Assembly (NCBI GenBank): GCA_000342265.1
Contig: CP004348.1
Span: 62,001 to 126,000, forward strand
DNA: 64,000 nt
Origin: a beta proteobacterium CB
GTDB lineage: Bacteria; Pseudomonadota; Gammaproteobacteria; Burkholderiales; Burkholderiaceae
Reading direction: 5' to 3'
Shown here: positions 20,370 through 31,474 of the stretch, piece by piece
Position numbering within the stretch: position 1 is the first letter of the stretch
Layout: each line of letters begins with the position of its first letter
Position numbers and translations under genes: made by a program
Notes under the pieces: generated by a model
What the model was told of the DNA's origin: nothing
Seen by the model: the letters and a program-made list of their open reading frames with translations, nothing else
Database searches by the model: none

Positions 20370-21074
20370 ATGGCAAGGCAAGCACGCACCATTATTCCCG
20401 GCCAAGCAATGCATGTCATGGTTCGTGGCAATAACCGGGAAATACTTTTTTTTAATGATGCTGATCGCCGGATCTATCTAGACTGGCTTCGAGAGGCGGC
20501 AAAACAATTTGGTAGTGCGGTGCACGCATTCGCCTTGATGCCAAATCATGTGCATCTCTTGATGACTCCTCAAAATGCTGATTCGCTTGCAAAGACCATG
20601 CAATCTCTAGGTAGGCGTTATGCCCAGTATTTCAATCAACAGCACAAACGCTCAGGAACTATTTGGGAGGGACGCTATCGCTCTTCACTAATAGACCCAG
20701 ATTATTTTTTGCGCTGCCAACGCTATATTGAGCTTAATCCCGTGAGGGCCGGTTTTGAATCTAGCCCTCAGGATTCCACTTGGACTAGCTTTGCTTCCCA
20801 CATTGGTGGCAATGCAGAACCTTGGTTGGTGGATCACCAGCACTTTTGGAAGTTGGGTAATACCCCTTTTGAGAGGCAAATGACTTGGGCCGGCTTTGTG
20901 AAGGAGGGCGCACCCCACTGGGAGGATCGCCAAATTACCGAGGCCCTGGTGAGATCTAAGCCATGGGTGAGCGATATTTATGCAAAAAAGTTATTTAAAG
21001 ATAATCCTGATCATGCATTAATCCGTCACCGTGGACGCCCGAAGAAATTAAACTCAACTAATTCAATAAGTTAG
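20370..21074 (+). CDS. REP-associated tyrosine transposase (RAYT), IS200-like Y1 family
   Basis: RAYTs are HUH single-strand nucleases, related to IS200/IS605 TnpA, that act on REP/BIME hairpins rather than mobilising themselves. The 234-residue product has HVMVRGNNRE near the N-terminus, the HUH motif in LMPNHVHLLM, a candidate catalytic tyrosine in GRRYAQYFNQ, and the typical GTIWEGRYRSSLID and QRYIELNPVRAG blocks. It begins 12 bases after ponA and has no terminal repeats of its own. An inverted repeat containing CTGTCCC lies 46 bases after its stop and could be its substrate. Confidence 0.88.
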   Translation: MARQARTIIPGQAMHVMVRGNNREILFFNDADRRIYLDWLREAAKQFGSAVHAFALMPNHVHLLMTPQNADSLAKTMQSLGRRYAQYFNQQHKRSGTIWEGRYRSSLIDPDYFLRCQRYIELNPVRAGFESSPQDSTWTSFASHIGGNAEPWLVDHQHFWKLGNTPFERQMTWAGFVKEGAPHWEDRQITEALVRSKPWVSDIYAKKLFKDNPDHALIRHRGRPKKLNSTNSIS

Positions 21075-21119
21075 AGTATTTCCTAGAGGCTTAGTGCTTA
21101 GCCTTGGGAACGCGAGTTT

Positions 21120-21184
21120 ATGACTCTGTCCCTTTAATAGAAGTCCATTTTGGTGCTGAGCTAATTTAAATGGGACAGACTCAT
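21120..21184. repeat. Imperfect inverted repeat next to the RAYT gene
   Basis: Arms of 13 bases, ATGACTCTGTCCC at 21120-21132 and GGGACAGACTCAT at 21172-21184, pair with a single mismatch. T-rich and A-rich tracts on the loop side (TTTAA at 21133-21137, TTTAAA at 21165-21170) can extend the pairing with a bulge. The loop is about 39 bases. It lies between the RAYT gene and the gltB promoter. A REP-like target of the transposase is the likely meaning; a terminator is the alternative. Confidence 0.6.
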
Positions 21185-21194
21185 TTTATTTCTA

Positions 21195-21223
21195 TTGCAT
21201 CAGCATGGGTATTCCCCTATATT
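21195..21223 (+). promoter_or_regulatory. Promoter for gltBD
   Basis: TTGCAT at 21195-21200 and TATATT at 21218-21223 are separated by exactly 17 bases, a good sigma-70-type promoter. It gives a leader of about 40 bases before the gltB ATG at 21269. It follows directly after the inverted repeat. Confidence 0.65.
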
Positions 21224-21268
21224 TGATCCTCCAAAAGTAATCAAGCCCTCGGGGCCATCGGAAATACC

Positions 21269-24200
21269 ATGACTACACAAATGAACACAGACCTTCGTCC
21301 AATCGCACAGGGTCTATATGACCCGCAAAATGAGCATGATGCTTGCGGCGTAGGATTCGTCGCTCACATCAAGGGCAAGAAGTCACATGAGATCGTTGCT
21401 CAAGGATTAAAAATTCTTGAGAACTTAGATCACCGGGGCGCTGTTGGTGCTGACCCATTGATGGGTGATGGCGCTGGAATTTTGATTCAGGTTCCCGATA
21501 CTTTGTATCGCGAAGAAATGGCAAAGCAAGGTATTGAGTTGCCACCGTTTGGTGAATACGGTGTCGGCATGATTTTCTTGCCAAAGGAGCATGCATCCCG
21601 TTTGGCTTGCGAACAAGAATTGGAACGCACCGTCCGTTTGGAGGGTCAAGTTGTTTTGGGTTGGAGAGATGTTCCGATTGACGTGAAATTGCCGATGTCT
21701 CCGACTGTGCAAATGACAGAGCCATTTATCCGTCAAATTTTTATTGGACGTGGGCGTGACATCATGACAACCGATGCGCTTGAGCGTAAGTTGTACGTGA
21801 TTCGTAAAACTGCAAGCCATGCAATTCAAGATCTACATTTAAAGCACGGCAAAGAGTATTTTGTTGCATCAATGTCTGCTCGTACCATTGTTTATAAAGG
21901 TTTGTTGTTAGCAAACCAGGTGGGCGCGTATTACAAGGATTTGCAAGATCCACGTACTGTGTCCGCATTAGCTTTAGTGCATCAACGCTTTTCTACAAAC
22001 ACCTTCCCAGCTTGGGAGTTGGCTCACCCTTACCGCATGATTGCGCACAATGGTGAAATCAATACAGTTAAAGGTAACGTGAATTGGGTGAACGCACGCG
22101 AAGGCGCTATTAGTTCTCCAGTATTGGGTGATGACCTCAAAAAATTATGGCCACTGATTTATCCAGGTCAATCTGACACGGCCTGTTTTGATAACTGCTT
22201 AGAGTTATTGGTAATGTCAGGTTACCCATTAGCGCAAGCCATGATGATGATGATTCCAGAGGCTTGGGAGCAGCACTCACTGATGGATGAAAACCGCCGC
22301 GCATTTTATGAATATCACGCAGCAATGATGGAGCCATGGGATGGCCCAGCAGCAATGGCATTTACCGATGGCCGCCAGATTGGCGCTACTTTGGATCGCA
22401 ATGGATTGCGCCCAGCACGTTATTACGTAACTGAAGATGACTTGGTCATCATGGGTTCTGAAGCTGGCGTATTGCCAATTCCAGAAAGTAAGATTGTTCA
22501 AAAATGGCGCTTGCAACCAGGCAAGATGTTCATGATTGATATGGAGCAGGGTCGCATTATTGATGACGTCGAGTTGAAGGATGCTGTCTCTAAAGCCAAG
22601 CCATATAAGAGCTGGATCGATGCAGTGCGCGTGAAGCTGGATGAAGTCGATGCAAGCAAAGATGACTTGGTCGATGAAAAAACCACTATTCGTCCTGCGG
22701 CAAAATTATTGGATCGTCAGCAAGCTTTTGGTTATACCCAAGAAGACATCAAATACCTCATGGCACCAATGGCCATGAATGGTGAAGAGGCAATTGGGTC
22801 GATGGGTAACGATAGCCCATTAGCTGTACTCTCTAATAAAAACAAGCCACTCTATAACTACTTCAAGCAATTGTTTGCGCAGGTGACCAATCCTCCGATT
22901 GACTCCATCCGCGAAAATATGGTGATGTCTTTAGTGTCCTTCATTGGACCTAAGCCGAATTTGTTGGATACCAACAATATCAACCCACCAATGCGTTTGG
23001 AAGTAAGTCAGCCGATTTTAGATTTTGACGACATGACGAAGATTCGTCATATTGGCCACTACACCAATGGTAAGTTCCGCTCATATGAGTTGGACATTTG
23101 CTATCCAGCATCTTGGGGTAAAGCCGGTATCGAAGCGCGCTTAGCATCTTTGTGTGCCGAAGCGGCAGATGCGGTGCGTTCTGGTTACAACATCTTGATC
23201 GTGAGTGATCGCCAGGTTGATGAGCAGCATGTCGCTATTCCTGCGTTGTTGGCGACTTCAGCAATTCATCAGCATTTGGTTGAAAAAGGTTTACGTACCA
23301 GCGTTGGCCTCGTTGTTGAAACTGGCAGTGCGCGTGAGACACATCACTTTGCACTCTTGGCTGGTTATGGCGCTGAAGCAGTTCACCCGTACTTGGCAAT
23401 GGAAACTTTAGCGGAAATGGCTAAAGGTTTGTCTGGTGATTTGTCAGCTGAAAAAGCTGTGAAGAATTTTGTGAAAGCGGTTGGTAAGGGCTTGCAAAAA
23501 GTGATGTCCAAAATGGGTATCTCTACTTACATGTCTTACACCGGCTCACAGATTTTTGAAGCCATTGGTTTAAATAAAGACGTCATTGATCATTACTTTA
23601 AAGGTACACCATCGAATGTAGGCGGTATCGGTGTATTTGAAGTGGCTGAAGAGGCATTGCGTATGCATCAGTCTGCATTTGGTAATGATCCAGTGCTGAC
23701 CAATATGCTCGAAGCGGGTGGTGAGTATGCATTCCGTATTCGTGGTGAAAACCATATGTGGACTCCGGATACGATTGCGAAGTTACAGCACTCCACTCGT
23801 ATTGGAGTAGAAAAGGGTTATCAAACCTATAAAGAGTACGCCAATCTCATCAATGACCAAACTAAGCGTCAGATGACATTGCGCGGCTTGTTTGAGTTCA
23901 AGATTGATCCAGCTAAAGCGATTCCGTTGGATGAAGTTGAATCAGCAAAAGAAATCGTTAAGCGTTTTGCAACGGGCGCGATGTCTTTAGGTTCTATTTC
24001 TACTGAAGCGCATGCTACTTTGGCAATTGCCATGAACCGTATTGGCGGCAAGTCTAATACTGGTGAGGGTGGCGAAGATCCAAATCGTTATGTGAATGAA
24101 CTCAAAGGTATTCCAATCAAGAAGGGCGAAACTTTAGCTAGTATTTTGGGTGACGATGTTGTTGAAGCAAACATTCCTTTGCTCGATGGCGATTCATTGC

Positions 24201-26014
24201 GCTCCAGAATTAAGCAGGTTGCTTCAGGTCGTTTCGGTGTGACTACTGAATACCTACGCTCTGCTGATCAGATTCAGATCAAGATGGCACAAGGCGCTAA
24301 GCCAGGTGAAGGCGGTCAATTACCAGGTGGCAAAGTTTCCGATTACATCGGTAAGCTGCGTTTCTCTGTGCCAGGTGTCGGTTTGATTTCCCCCCCTCCG
24401 CACCACGATATTTATTCGATTGAAGATATTGCCCAGTTGATTCACGATCTCAAGAACGTGAACCCAGCTGCTGATGTATCAGTGAAATTAGTCTCTGAGG
24501 TGGGTGTTGGTACGATTGCTGCCGGTGTTGCCAAAGCGAAAGCAGATCACGTTGTGATTGCTGGACATGATGGCGGTACAGGTGCATCACCACTGTCCTC
24601 TATTAAGCATGCTGGTTCCCCATGGGAATTGGGTTTGGCTGAAACTCAACAAACATTAGTACTCAATGGTTTGCGTAGCCGTATTCGTGTGCAAGCCGAC
24701 GGTCAAATGAAAACCGGACGTGACGTTGTGATTGGCGCCTTACTGGGTGCTGACGAATTTGGTTTTGCAACGGCGCCGTTGGTAGTTGAGGGCTGCATCA
24801 TGATGCGTAAGTGTCATTTGAATACCTGCCCAGTTGGCGTTGCGACACAAGATCCTGAGTTGCGCAAAAAGTTCTCTGGTAAGCCAGAGCACGTTGTGAA
24901 CTTCTTCTTCTTTATTGCGGAAGAAGTACGCGAGATCATGGCACAGCTTGGTATTCGTAAGTTTGATGATTTGATTGGTCGCGTTGACTTCTTGGATACC
25001 CGTAAAGGTATTGAGAACTGGAAAGTGCATGGCTTGGATTTCAGCAAGATTTTTGCTGAGCCAGCTGTGGCCAAAGATACGCCTCGTTACCAGACCTTGA
25101 CCCAAGACCATGGTTTAGACAGTGCTTTAGATAATGTGCTCATCGAGAAGAGTGAGCCTGCATTACAACGTGGCGAGAAAGTCTCTTTCATTGTTCCAGT
25201 GAAGAACGTGAACCGTACTGTTGGCGCAATGCTCTCCGGAGAAATCGCTCAGCGTTATGGCCATGCTGGTTTGCCTGATGACACTATTCATATTCAATTG
25301 AATGGAACTGCTGGTCAAAGTTTTGCTGCCTTCTTGGCACGCGGTATCACCTTGGATTTAGTTGGCGACGGTAATGACTACGTTGGTAAGGGCTTATCTG
25401 GCGGACGTGTGATTGTGCGTGCGCCACATGAGTTCCGTGGTGATACAGCAAAGAACATCATTGTTGGTAATACCGTTCTTTACGGCGCAATCGGCGGTGA
25501 AGCATTCTTCAATGGCGTGGCTGGCGAGCGTTTTGCAGTTCGTAACTCTGGTGCAACAACGGTAGTTGAAGGCACTGGCGATCACGGTTGCGAATACATG
25601 ACTGGCGGCACCGTAGTGGTGTTAGGTGCCACTGGCCGTAACTTTGCAGCAGGTATGAGCGGTGGTATTGCTTATGTTTATGACGAAGATGGCCTTTTCG
25701 AGAAACGCTGCAATACCAGCATGGCTACTTTGGAAAAAGTACTGCCGTCAGCTGAGCAGATTGCCAAGATGCCTCAGTCACAGTGGCATGCCCCTGTTGA
25801 TGTGAAGGATGGTGGTGAGCGTATGACTGATGAGCAAATTCTGAAGGGCTTGATCGAGCGTCATTTCCGTCACACTGGTTCTGAGCGCGCTAAAGCACTC
25901 TTGGCTGATTGGGAAAATGCCCGCGGTCGTTTTGTGAAAGTGCTGCCTACTGAGTACAAACGTGCTTTAGGCGAATTGTGGGAAAAAGCACAAAACAAAA
26001 CCGTAGCTGCGTAA
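21269..26014 (+). CDS. gltB: Glutamate synthase (NADPH) large subunit
   Basis: GltB makes two glutamates from glutamine and 2-oxoglutarate; it channels ammonia from an N-terminal glutaminase to the FMN synthase domain. At 1581 residues it has the usual length. The class II glutaminase nucleophile is Cys26 in [10 protein letters not shown], exposed after removal of the propeptide. The FMN domain includes [23 protein letters not shown] and the iron-sulfur cysteines in [13 protein letters not shown]. The C-terminal beta-helix GXGXG domain ends the protein. gltD follows after 58 bases. Confidence 0.98.
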   Translation: MTTQMNTDLRPIAQGLYDPQNEHDACGVGFVAHIKGKKSHEIVAQGLKILENLDHRGAVGADPLMGDGAGILIQVPDTLYREEMAKQGIELPPFGEYGVGMIFLPKEHASRLACEQELERTVRLEGQVVLGWRDVPIDVKLPMSPTVQMTEPFIRQIFIGRGRDIMTTDALERKLYVIRKTASHAIQDLHLKHGKEYFVASMSARTIVYKGLLLANQVGAYYKDLQDPRTVSALALVHQRFSTNTFPAWELAHPYRMIAHNGEINTVKGNVNWVNAREGAISSPVLGDDLKKLWPLIYPGQSDTACFDNCLELLVMSGYPLAQAMMMMIPEAWEQHSLMDENRRAFYEYHAAMMEPWDGPAAMAFTDGRQIGATLDRNGLRPARYYVTEDDLVIMGSEAGVLPIPESKIVQKWRLQPGKMFMIDMEQGRIIDDVELKDAVSKAKPYKSWIDAVRVKLDEVDASKDDLVDEKTTIRPAAKLLDRQQAFGYTQEDIKYLMAPMAMNGEEAIGSMGNDSPLAVLSNKNKPLYNYFKQLFAQVTNPPIDSIRENMVMSLVSFIGPKPNLLDTNNINPPMRLEVSQPILDFDDMTKIRHIGHYTNGKFRSYELDICYPASWGKAGIEARLASLCAEAADAVRSGYNILIVSDRQVDEQHVAIPALLATSAIHQHLVEKGLRTSVGLVVETGSARETHHFALLAGYGAEAVHPYLAMETLAEMAKGLSGDLSAEKAVKNFVKAVGKGLQKVMSKMGISTYMSYTGSQIFEAIGLNKDVIDHYFKGTPSNVGGIGVFEVAEEALRMHQSAFGNDPVLTNMLEAGGEYAFRIRGENHMWTPDTIAKLQHSTRIGVEKGYQTYKEYANLINDQTKRQMTLRGLFEFKIDPAKAIPLDEVESAKEIVKRFATGAMSLGSISTEAHATLAIAMNRIGGKSNTGEGGEDPNRYVNELKGIPIKKGETLASILGDDVVEANIPLLDGDSLRSRIKQVASGRFGVTTEYLRSADQIQIKMAQGAKPGEGGQLPGGKVSDYIGKLRFSVPGVGLISPPPHHDIYSIEDIAQLIHDLKNVNPAADVSVKLVSEVGVGTIAAGVAKAKADHVVIAGHDGGTGASPLSSIKHAGSPWELGLAETQQTLVLNGLRSRIRVQADGQMKTGRDVVIGALLGADEFGFATAPLVVEGCIMMRKCHLNTCPVGVATQDPELRKKFSGKPEHVVNFFFFIAEEVREIMAQLGIRKFDDLIGRVDFLDTRKGIENWKVHGLDFSKIFAEPAVAKDTPRYQTLTQDHGLDSALDNVLIEKSEPALQRGEKVSFIVPVKNVNRTVGAMLSGEIAQRYGHAGLPDDTIHIQLNGTAGQSFAAFLARGITLDLVGDGNDYVGKGLSGGRVIVRAPHEFRGDTAKNIIVGNTVLYGAIGGEAFFNGVAGERFAVRNSGATTVVEGTGDHGCEYMTGGTVVVLGATGRNFAAGMSGGIAYVYDEDGLFEKRCNTSMATLEKVLPSAEQIAKMPQSQWHAPVDVKDGGERMTDEQILKGLIERHFRHTGSERAKALLADWENARGRFVKVLPTEYKRALGELWEKAQNKTVAA

Positions 26015-26072
26015 TTTGCTAATAAGTTGCTTAATCAATACAGACATTAAGAAAAGATACTAAGGATTCGAT

Positions 26073-27536
26073 ATGGGTAAGGTCACTGGATTTATGGAGT
26101 TTGAGCGCGTAGATGAAACCTACGAGGCTCCCGTTAAGCGTCTCCACCACTACAAAGAGTTTGTTGCAGCGCTGACAGATGATGAGGCCAAAGTACAGGG
26201 TGCACGTTGTATGGATTGCGGCATTCCATTTTGCAATAATGGTTGCCCTGTAAATAACATCATTCCCGACTTCAATGATTTGGTCTTTCATGATGACTGG
26301 AAGAATGCATTAGATGTTTTGCAATCAACCAATAACTTCCCTGAGTTCACTGGCCGTATCTGCCCAGCACCTTGCGAAGCTGCATGTACTTTAGGAATTA
26401 ATAGTGACGCGGTTGGCATTAAGTCTATCGAGCACGCCATTATTGATAAGGGTTGGGAAAATGGTTGGGTTAAGCCGCAACCCTCTAAAACTAAGACTGG
26501 TAAGAAGGTGGCTGTCGTTGGTGGTGGCCCTGCTGGTATGGCGACTGCGCAGCAGTTAGCGCGCGTTGGTCATGACGTTACCGTATTTGAAAAGAATGAT
26601 CGTGTTGGTGGATTGTTGCGCTACGGTATTCCTGATTTCAAAATGGAAAAGTGGTTGATCGATCGTCGTGTTGAGCAAATGCAAGCTGAAGGCGTGAAAT
26701 TTGAGACAGGTGTATTTGTGGGTAAAGAGGCGATTGGCGCTGAAGTAAAAAACTACTCTACAAAAACTGTTTCACCTGATCAACTGATGAAAGAATTCGA
26801 TGCAGTAGTGATCAGCGGTGGATCTGAGCAGCCACGTGACTTGCCAGTTCCTGGCCGTGGGCTAAAAGGCGTTCACTATGCTTTGGAATTCTTGATTCCA
26901 CAGAATAAAGAAAACGCAGGCGATTTCAAAAATGAAATTTCTGCAGCTGGTAAGCATGTAGTAGTTATCGGTGGTGGTGATACTGGATCTGATTGCGTGG
27001 GAACGTCTAATCGTCATGGCGCTGCTAAGGTTACTCAGTTTGAATTGTTGCCACAGCCACCAGAAACTGAAAACAAGCCTTTGGTATGGCCCTATTGGCC
27101 AACTAAGTTGCGCACCTCCTCTTCGCATGAAGAGGGTTGTGAGCGCGATTGGTCTGTTGCTACAAAGCGTTTTGAAGGTAAAGATGGCAAATTAGAGAAG
27201 TTGATTTGCGTGCGCTTGGAGTGGAAAGACGGCAAGATGACAGAAATGCCAAATTCTGAATTTGAGATTAAGGCAGACTTGGTTTTCTTGGCAATGGGCT
27301 TTGTGTCCCCTGCAGCCCAGGTTCTCAATGCCTTTGGTGTTGAAAAAGACGCGCGCGGTAATGCAAAAGCTACTGTTGATGGCCAAAACGCCTACCAAAC
27401 CAATGTTCCGAAGGTATTTGCTGCTGGCGATATGCGTCGTGGACAATCCTTGGTAGTTTGGGCAATTCGTGAGGGTCGCCAAGCTGCCCAGGCAGTAGAT
27501 GAGTATTTAATGGGGTCTTCCGTTCTGCCGCGATAA
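26073..27536 (+). CDS. gltD: Glutamate synthase small subunit
   Basis: GltD takes electrons from NADPH to FAD and passes them to GltB through iron-sulfur clusters. The 487-residue product has the N-terminal cysteine clusters ([14 protein letters not shown] and CPAPCEAAC), the FAD-binding [12 protein letters not shown] and the NADPH-binding [11 protein letters not shown], and the C-terminal FAD motif [21 protein letters not shown]. Start ATG is preceded by an aaggat site. It follows gltB and precedes the mla operon by only 10 bases, so some read-through into mla is likely. Confidence 0.97.
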   Translation: MGKVTGFMEFERVDETYEAPVKRLHHYKEFVAALTDDEAKVQGARCMDCGIPFCNNGCPVNNIIPDFNDLVFHDDWKNALDVLQSTNNFPEFTGRICPAPCEAACTLGINSDAVGIKSIEHAIIDKGWENGWVKPQPSKTKTGKKVAVVGGGPAGMATAQQLARVGHDVTVFEKNDRVGGLLRYGIPDFKMEKWLIDRRVEQMQAEGVKFETGVFVGKEAIGAEVKNYSTKTVSPDQLMKEFDAVVISGGSEQPRDLPVPGRGLKGVHYALEFLIPQNKENAGDFKNEISAAGKHVVVIGGGDTGSDCVGTSNRHGAAKVTQFELLPQPPETENKPLVWPYWPTKLRTSSSHEEGCERDWSVATKRFEGKDGKLEKLICVRLEWKDGKMTEMPNSEFEIKADLVFLAMGFVSPAAQVLNAFGVEKDARGNAKATVDGQNAYQTNVPKVFAAGDMRRGQSLVVWAIREGRQAAQAVDEYLMGSSVLPR

Positions 27537-27546
27537 TATCGGGGAT

Positions 27547-28413
27547 ATGAACATTAGCCACTCCAACTCGGTGGAAGTGAAGCAAACAACCTCTAGCGGT
27601 GGCCATGGCGAAGTTGTAGTTCAAATTAAGGACGTCAACTTTTCCTACGCCCCCGGTGAGCGGCAAATTCTATCTGGACTCAATATGGAGTTCCGCCGAG
27701 GACAAGTTGTTGCGGTGATGGGTGGCTCCGGCTGTGGCAAGACCACAATCTTGAGACTTATTGGTGGCCAATTCACTGCACAGTCTGGTCAGGTCCTTTT
27801 TGAAGGTCATGACATTGGCAAAATGAACGGCGCTGAATTAATGGCCGCCCGACGTCGCATGGGAATGCTCTTTCAGTTTGGCGCACTCTTTACCGATCTC
27901 AGTGTTTTTGAAAACGTCGCCTTTCCTTTGCGTGAGCACACTGATTTAAGTGAAGAGCTTTTACGCTCTTTAGTGCTGATGAAGCTTAATGCAGTTGGCT
28001 TGCGTGGCGCACGTGATTTGATGCCTTCACAGATTTCTGGCGGCATGGCACGTCGTGTTGCTTTGGCAAGAGCGATTGCACTTGATCCTCCCTTGATCAT
28101 GTATGACGAGCCCTTCGCCGGTTTGGATCCGATTTCACTGGGAATTACTGCGCGCTTGATTCGGGATTTGAATCAAGCTCTGGGCGCAACGAGCTTATTG
28201 GTTACACATGATGTTGAAGAAACATTTGAAATTGCCGATTACGTTTATTTCATTGCCAATGGTCGCATTGGTGCTGAAGGTACGCCTGAAGAGTTGAGCC
28301 GTTCAAGCGACCCATTTGTGCGCCAATTTCTGGATGCGTCACCAGATGGTCCCGTGCCGTTTCACTATCCAGGCCAAAGCCTTGCTGAAGATTTTGGAGT
28401 GGGTCTGAAATGA
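27547..28413 (+). CDS. mlaF: Phospholipid ABC transporter ATP-binding protein MlaF
   Basis: MlaF powers the MlaFEDB inner-membrane complex, which moves phospholipids between the inner membrane and periplasmic MlaC. The 288-residue protein has Walker [10 protein letters not shown], the Q-loop region MLFQFGALF, the signature [14 protein letters not shown] and Walker [13 protein letters not shown]. The C-terminal extension ([16 protein letters not shown]) is typical of MlaF in betaproteobacteria. A gggga site precedes the ATG, and its TGA overlaps mlaE by 4 bases. Confidence 0.96.
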   Translation: MNISHSNSVEVKQTTSSGGHGEVVVQIKDVNFSYAPGERQILSGLNMEFRRGQVVAVMGGSGCGKTTILRLIGGQFTAQSGQVLFEGHDIGKMNGAELMAARRRMGMLFQFGALFTDLSVFENVAFPLREHTDLSEELLRSLVLMKLNAVGLRGARDLMPSQISGGMARRVALARAIALDPPLIMYDEPFAGLDPISLGITARLIRDLNQALGATSLLVTHDVEETFEIADYVYFIANGRIGAEGTPEELSRSSDPFVRQFLDASPDGPVPFHYPGQSLAEDFGVGLK

Positions 28414-29207
28414 GTATGTTTTATAAGGCCTTAGACCTCCTCGGCGATCTTGGATTTTTTATCCGTCGCAACTTAACCAGCCTTGGTTTAGCTGCTCGTA
28501 TGTTTGCTGCAGTCATTTGGCGCTCAGGTTTCTTATTAAAAAGACCCCGTTTAGTTTCGGACCAAATTCTCTTTGTCGGTAATCACTCATTTGTGATCAT
28601 TGCGGTATCCGGTTTGTTTGTTGGCTTTGTTTTGGGTTTACAGGGCTATTACACCCTGAACCGTTATGGCTCAGAACAAGCTCTGGGTCTATTGGTTGCG
28701 CTATCGCTTACCCGTGAATTGGGTCCCGTGATTACGGCTTTGTTGTTTGCTGGTCGCGCTGGCACGTCTCTTACCGCTGAGATTGGCTTAATGAAGGCTG
28801 GTGAACAGCTCAGTGCTATGGAGATGATGGCGGTAGATCCATTAAGTCGTGTGATTGCACCGCGCTTATGGGCGGGCATTATTGCGATGCCGATTTTGGC
28901 AACCATCTTTACGGCTGTTGGTGTGATGGGTGGCTACTTTGTTGGCGTGCCTTTGATTGGGGTGGATTCCGGCGCCTTCTGGTCTCAGATGCAGGGCGGA
29001 GTTGATCTCTTTTCTGATATTGGCAACGGCCTGATTAAAAGCTTGGTATTTGGTGTGGCGGTGACTTTTATTGCCTTGTATCAGGGTTATGAGGCTAAGC
29101 CTACGCCTGAGGGTGTATCGCAAGCAACTACCAGAACTGTGGTGATTTCCTCCTTATCGGTTTTAGCGTTGGACTTCTTGCTCACCGCGATGATGTTCTC
29201 GAATTAG
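28410..29207 (+). CDS. mlaE: Phospholipid ABC transporter permease MlaE
   Basis: MlaE is the membrane-spanning part of MlaFEDB. The 265 residues contain about five or six hydrophobic segments and the MlaE signatures VLGLQGYYTLNRYGSEQALG and SLTRELGPVITALLFAGRAGTSLTAEIGLMK. The start overlaps the end of mlaF (ATGA), indicating translational coupling. mlaD follows after 21 bases. Confidence 0.95.
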   Translation: MSMFYKALDLLGDLGFFIRRNLTSLGLAARMFAAVIWRSGFLLKRPRLVSDQILFVGNHSFVIIAVSGLFVGFVLGLQGYYTLNRYGSEQALGLLVALSLTRELGPVITALLFAGRAGTSLTAEIGLMKAGEQLSAMEMMAVDPLSRVIAPRLWAGIIAMPILATIFTAVGVMGGYFVGVPLIGVDSGAFWSQMQGGVDLFSDIGNGLIKSLVFGVAVTFIALYQGYEAKPTPEGVSQATTRTVVISSLSVLALDFLLTAMMFSN

Positions 29208-29228
29208 AAAGAATAAACTGGGACTCTT

Positions 29229-29711
29229 ATGAGAAAAAGTGCAATTGATGTTTGGGTCGGAATCTTTGTAGCCATTGGTTTACTGGCTGCTTTGTTTCTC
29301 GCATTGAAGGTCGGTAATATGAATGCCGTTTCCTTTGCACCCACTTACAAAATTTCTGCGCGCTTTGACAATATCGGCGGACTCAAGCCACGTGCACCAG
29401 TGAAAAGTGCTGGCGTTGTTGTTGGCCGTATTGCCAATATCTCCTTTGATGACAAGACTTATCAAGCTACTGTCACTATGACCATTGAGGATGCCTATAA
29501 GTTCCCTAAAGATTCTGCGGCTAAGATTTTGACTTCAGGTTTGTTGGGTGAGCAATATATTGGGCTTGAGGCTGGCGGCTCTGATGACATGTTGCTTGCT
29601 GGGGATAAGATCACTCAGACGCAGTCCGCAGTGGTTCTTGAAAATCTGATTAGCCAGTTCTTATATAACAAGGCTGCCGATAGCGGTAAAGATAAGGGCG
29701 CTGAAAAATAA
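29229..29711 (+). CDS. mlaD: Phospholipid-binding MCE-domain protein MlaD
   Basis: MlaD forms a hexameric ring on the periplasmic face of MlaFEDB. The 160-residue protein has an N-terminal membrane anchor (about 7-28) and one MCE domain, with FDNIGGLKPRAPVKSAGVVVGRI and the GLLGEQYIGLEAGG motif, then a pore-lining helix (VLENLISQFLYNKA). The final base of its stop codon (TAATG) is the first of the mlaA start, so the genes overlap by one base. Confidence 0.95.
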   Translation: MRKSAIDVWVGIFVAIGLLAALFLALKVGNMNAVSFAPTYKISARFDNIGGLKPRAPVKSAGVVVGRIANISFDDKTYQATVTMTIEDAYKFPKDSAAKILTSGLLGEQYIGLEAGGSDDMLLAGDKITQTQSAVVLENLISQFLYNKAADSGKDKGAEK

Positions 29712-30457
29712 TGCAGTGGCTTGTGAGAATTAAACGTGTCGTGCTGCTTGGCTTGGTGGCTATCATGGTGGGTTGCGCCTCTATTCCTGCTGGAGTAGAG
29801 CCTTCTCCACATGATCCGTGGGAGCCGTTTAACCGTTCCGTTTTTGAGTTCAATGAAGGCTTAGATGCCTATTTACTCAAGCCGGTAGTGGCTGGCTACC
29901 GTTTTGTCTTGCCAGAGTTTGTGCGAGACGGCATCTACAATTTCTTTAGCAACTACAGTGATATCTACACTGCACTGCAGAACCTGTTGCAGGGCAAGCC
30001 GGACTATGCCTTTAGTGACTTGATGAGGGTGGTAGTCAATACCACTTTTGGTTTGGGTGGCTTAATTGATATGGCAACGCCTGGCGGCCTACCAAAGCAT
30101 AAGGAAGATTGGGGTCAAACCTTTGGTGTGTGGGGTGTTCCCTCCGGCCCTTATGTTGTTTTGCCATTCTTTGGTCCTAGCAATGTCCGAGATACCTTTG
30201 GTACGGTAGCCGATTTGGAGTCGGACTATCTTTTTGGCTACGTAAAAGATATTGGCTTACGTAATAGCATTACCGGCTTGCGCGTGGTGAATGCACGAAA
30301 TACGTATTACGAAGCAGGTGACCTATTGGATGGCGCTGCAATCGATAAATACAGCTTTATGCGAGATGCCTACATTCAGCGACGCGAATATCAGATTAAT
30401 GAAGGGCGCGAAGATAGGGAGCCCCTCATGCCGGTTTATGAAAACCCCTACGAATAA
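29711..30457 (+). CDS. mlaA: Outer-membrane lipoprotein MlaA (VacJ)
   Basis: MlaA removes mislocalised phospholipids from the outer leaflet of the outer membrane, usually in complex with a trimeric porin. The 248-residue product has a lipobox MVGC with Cys22, then DPWEPFNRSVFEFNE, the family signature, and FGLGGLIDMAT and WGVPSGPYVVLPFFGPSNVRD. In E. coli mlaA lies apart from mlaFEDCB; its inclusion in the operon here is common in betaproteobacteria and Neisseria. The porin gene at 45275 could supply a partner, though that is inference. Confidence 0.95.
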   Translation: MQWLVRIKRVVLLGLVAIMVGCASIPAGVEPSPHDPWEPFNRSVFEFNEGLDAYLLKPVVAGYRFVLPEFVRDGIYNFFSNYSDIYTALQNLLQGKPDYAFSDLMRVVVNTTFGLGGLIDMATPGGLPKHKEDWGQTFGVWGVPSGPYVVLPFFGPSNVRDTFGTVADLESDYLFGYVKDIGLRNSITGLRVVNARNTYYEAGDLLDGAAIDKYSFMRDAYIQRREYQINEGREDREPLMPVYENPYE

Positions 30458-30530
30458 AGGCGATCAAGCCTAAGCTGATTTCCTTTAAGGGCTAAAATGG
30501 GCTCCAATGACCAGCATTAATCGAGGACGC

Positions 30531-31178
30531 ATGAAAAGCCAAAAAACCATTCAAAAATACTTTTCAGTATTGCTATCAAGCCTGTTTTTGTTTGCCGGCA
30601 GTGTTTCTGCTCAAGCAGTTGATCAGTCCACGCCCGACGGTTTGATTAAGACCGTAGTTTCTGATGTGATGGCTTCTGTAAAGTCTGACCCCGAAATTCA
30701 AAAAGGGAATATCCCGCGTATTGTGGATTTAGTGGAAAAGAAAATTGTTCCGTATACCGATATGCGCCGCACTACTGAAATGGCTATGGGTCCGAATTGG
30801 AAAAAAGCGACTCCAGAACAGCAGGCTCAATTAGTTTCTGAATTTAAGAATTTGCTGATTCGCACGTACTCTGGCGCTTTAAGCCAATTGCGTGATCAGA
30901 CTATCCAATTTAAACCTTTGCGTGCGGCTCCAGACGACAAGGAAGTGGTTGTCAAGACCGTGGTAATTGGTCGTGGTGATCCGGTGCCGCTTGACTATCG
31001 CCTGGAGAAAACAGCCAATGGCTGGAAAGTCTATGACATGAACATCATGGGTGTTTGGCTGGTTGAGGCTTATCGCAATCAGTTTGCAAATCAAATTAGT
31101 CAGAATGGTGTAGATGGTTTAGTGAAGTTCTTGCAGGATCGCAATAAGCAGCTTGCTGCTGCGAAGCCAGCAAACTAA
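30531..31178 (+). CDS. mlaC: Periplasmic phospholipid-binding protein MlaC
   Basis: MlaC shuttles phospholipid between MlaA and MlaD. I start at ATG 30531, which has a cgaggacgc site; another ATG at 30507 in frame lies just 8 bases after a TAAAAT box and adds only eight residues. The 215-residue product has a signal peptide ending near AQA and the family motifs YTDMRRTTEMAMGPNW and GWKVYDMNIMGVWLVEAYRNQF. It follows mlaA after 73 bases. Confidence 0.94.
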   Translation: MKSQKTIQKYFSVLLSSLFLFAGSVSAQAVDQSTPDGLIKTVVSDVMASVKSDPEIQKGNIPRIVDLVEKKIVPYTDMRRTTEMAMGPNWKKATPEQQAQLVSEFKNLLIRTYSGALSQLRDQTIQFKPLRAAPDDKEVVVKTVVIGRGDPVPLDYRLEKTANGWKVYDMNIMGVWLVEAYRNQFANQISQNGVDGLVKFLQDRNKQLAAAKPAN

Positions 31179-31212
31179 AGACCACGCCAGAGCAATCAAA
31201 GATAAATATCAG

Positions 31213-31473
31213 ATGCCATTTTTTTTACCCATTTCGGTGACCCAGAGCAATGTCTCGCAGTTGGAAAAGGATGGCCTGTTAAATCTTACGTCATTAAGAG
31301 CTGTGGATTGCATCAATCTTAAGGATTTTGACTCTACTGTGCTCACGGTTTTATTGGCATGGCAAAAAAAATTACAAGCCAATGGTGAACACATGTCCGT
31401 ACAAAACGCACCAGAGAAACTAACCGTATTAGCTAGCGTATATGGCGTTGCTGAGTTGCTAGGTTTGTCATAG
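31213..31473 (+). CDS. mlaB: STAS-domain protein MlaB
   Basis: MlaB binds MlaF in the cytoplasm and is needed for its activity. The 86-residue product from ATG 31213 shows the STAS fold pattern: short strands, then DCINLKDFDSTVLTVLLAWQKKLQANG, where the S of FDST corresponds to the conserved serine. The sequence identity in this family is low, so the call rests on fold pattern and operon position after mlaC. The stop is one base before the next gene. An in-frame ATG at 31153 lies inside mlaC and is rejected. Confidence 0.85.
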   Translation: MPFFLPISVTQSNVSQLEKDGLLNLTSLRAVDCINLKDFDSTVLTVLLAWQKKLQANGEHMSVQNAPEKLTVLASVYGVAELLGLS

Positions 31474-31474
31474 C

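Noticed and set aside
20370..21074. The Y1 transposase as a complete IS200/IS605 element
   Set aside because: The protein has RAYT features, there is no tnpB, and only one inverted repeat is present on one side.
30507..30530. mlaC start at ATG 30507
   Set aside because: It would be leaderless behind TAAAAT, but ATG 30531 has a good cgagga site and gives a normal signal peptide.
31153..31212. mlaB start inside mlaC at 31153
   Set aside because: The extra 20 residues are charged and not STAS-like; ATG 31213 fits the family length.
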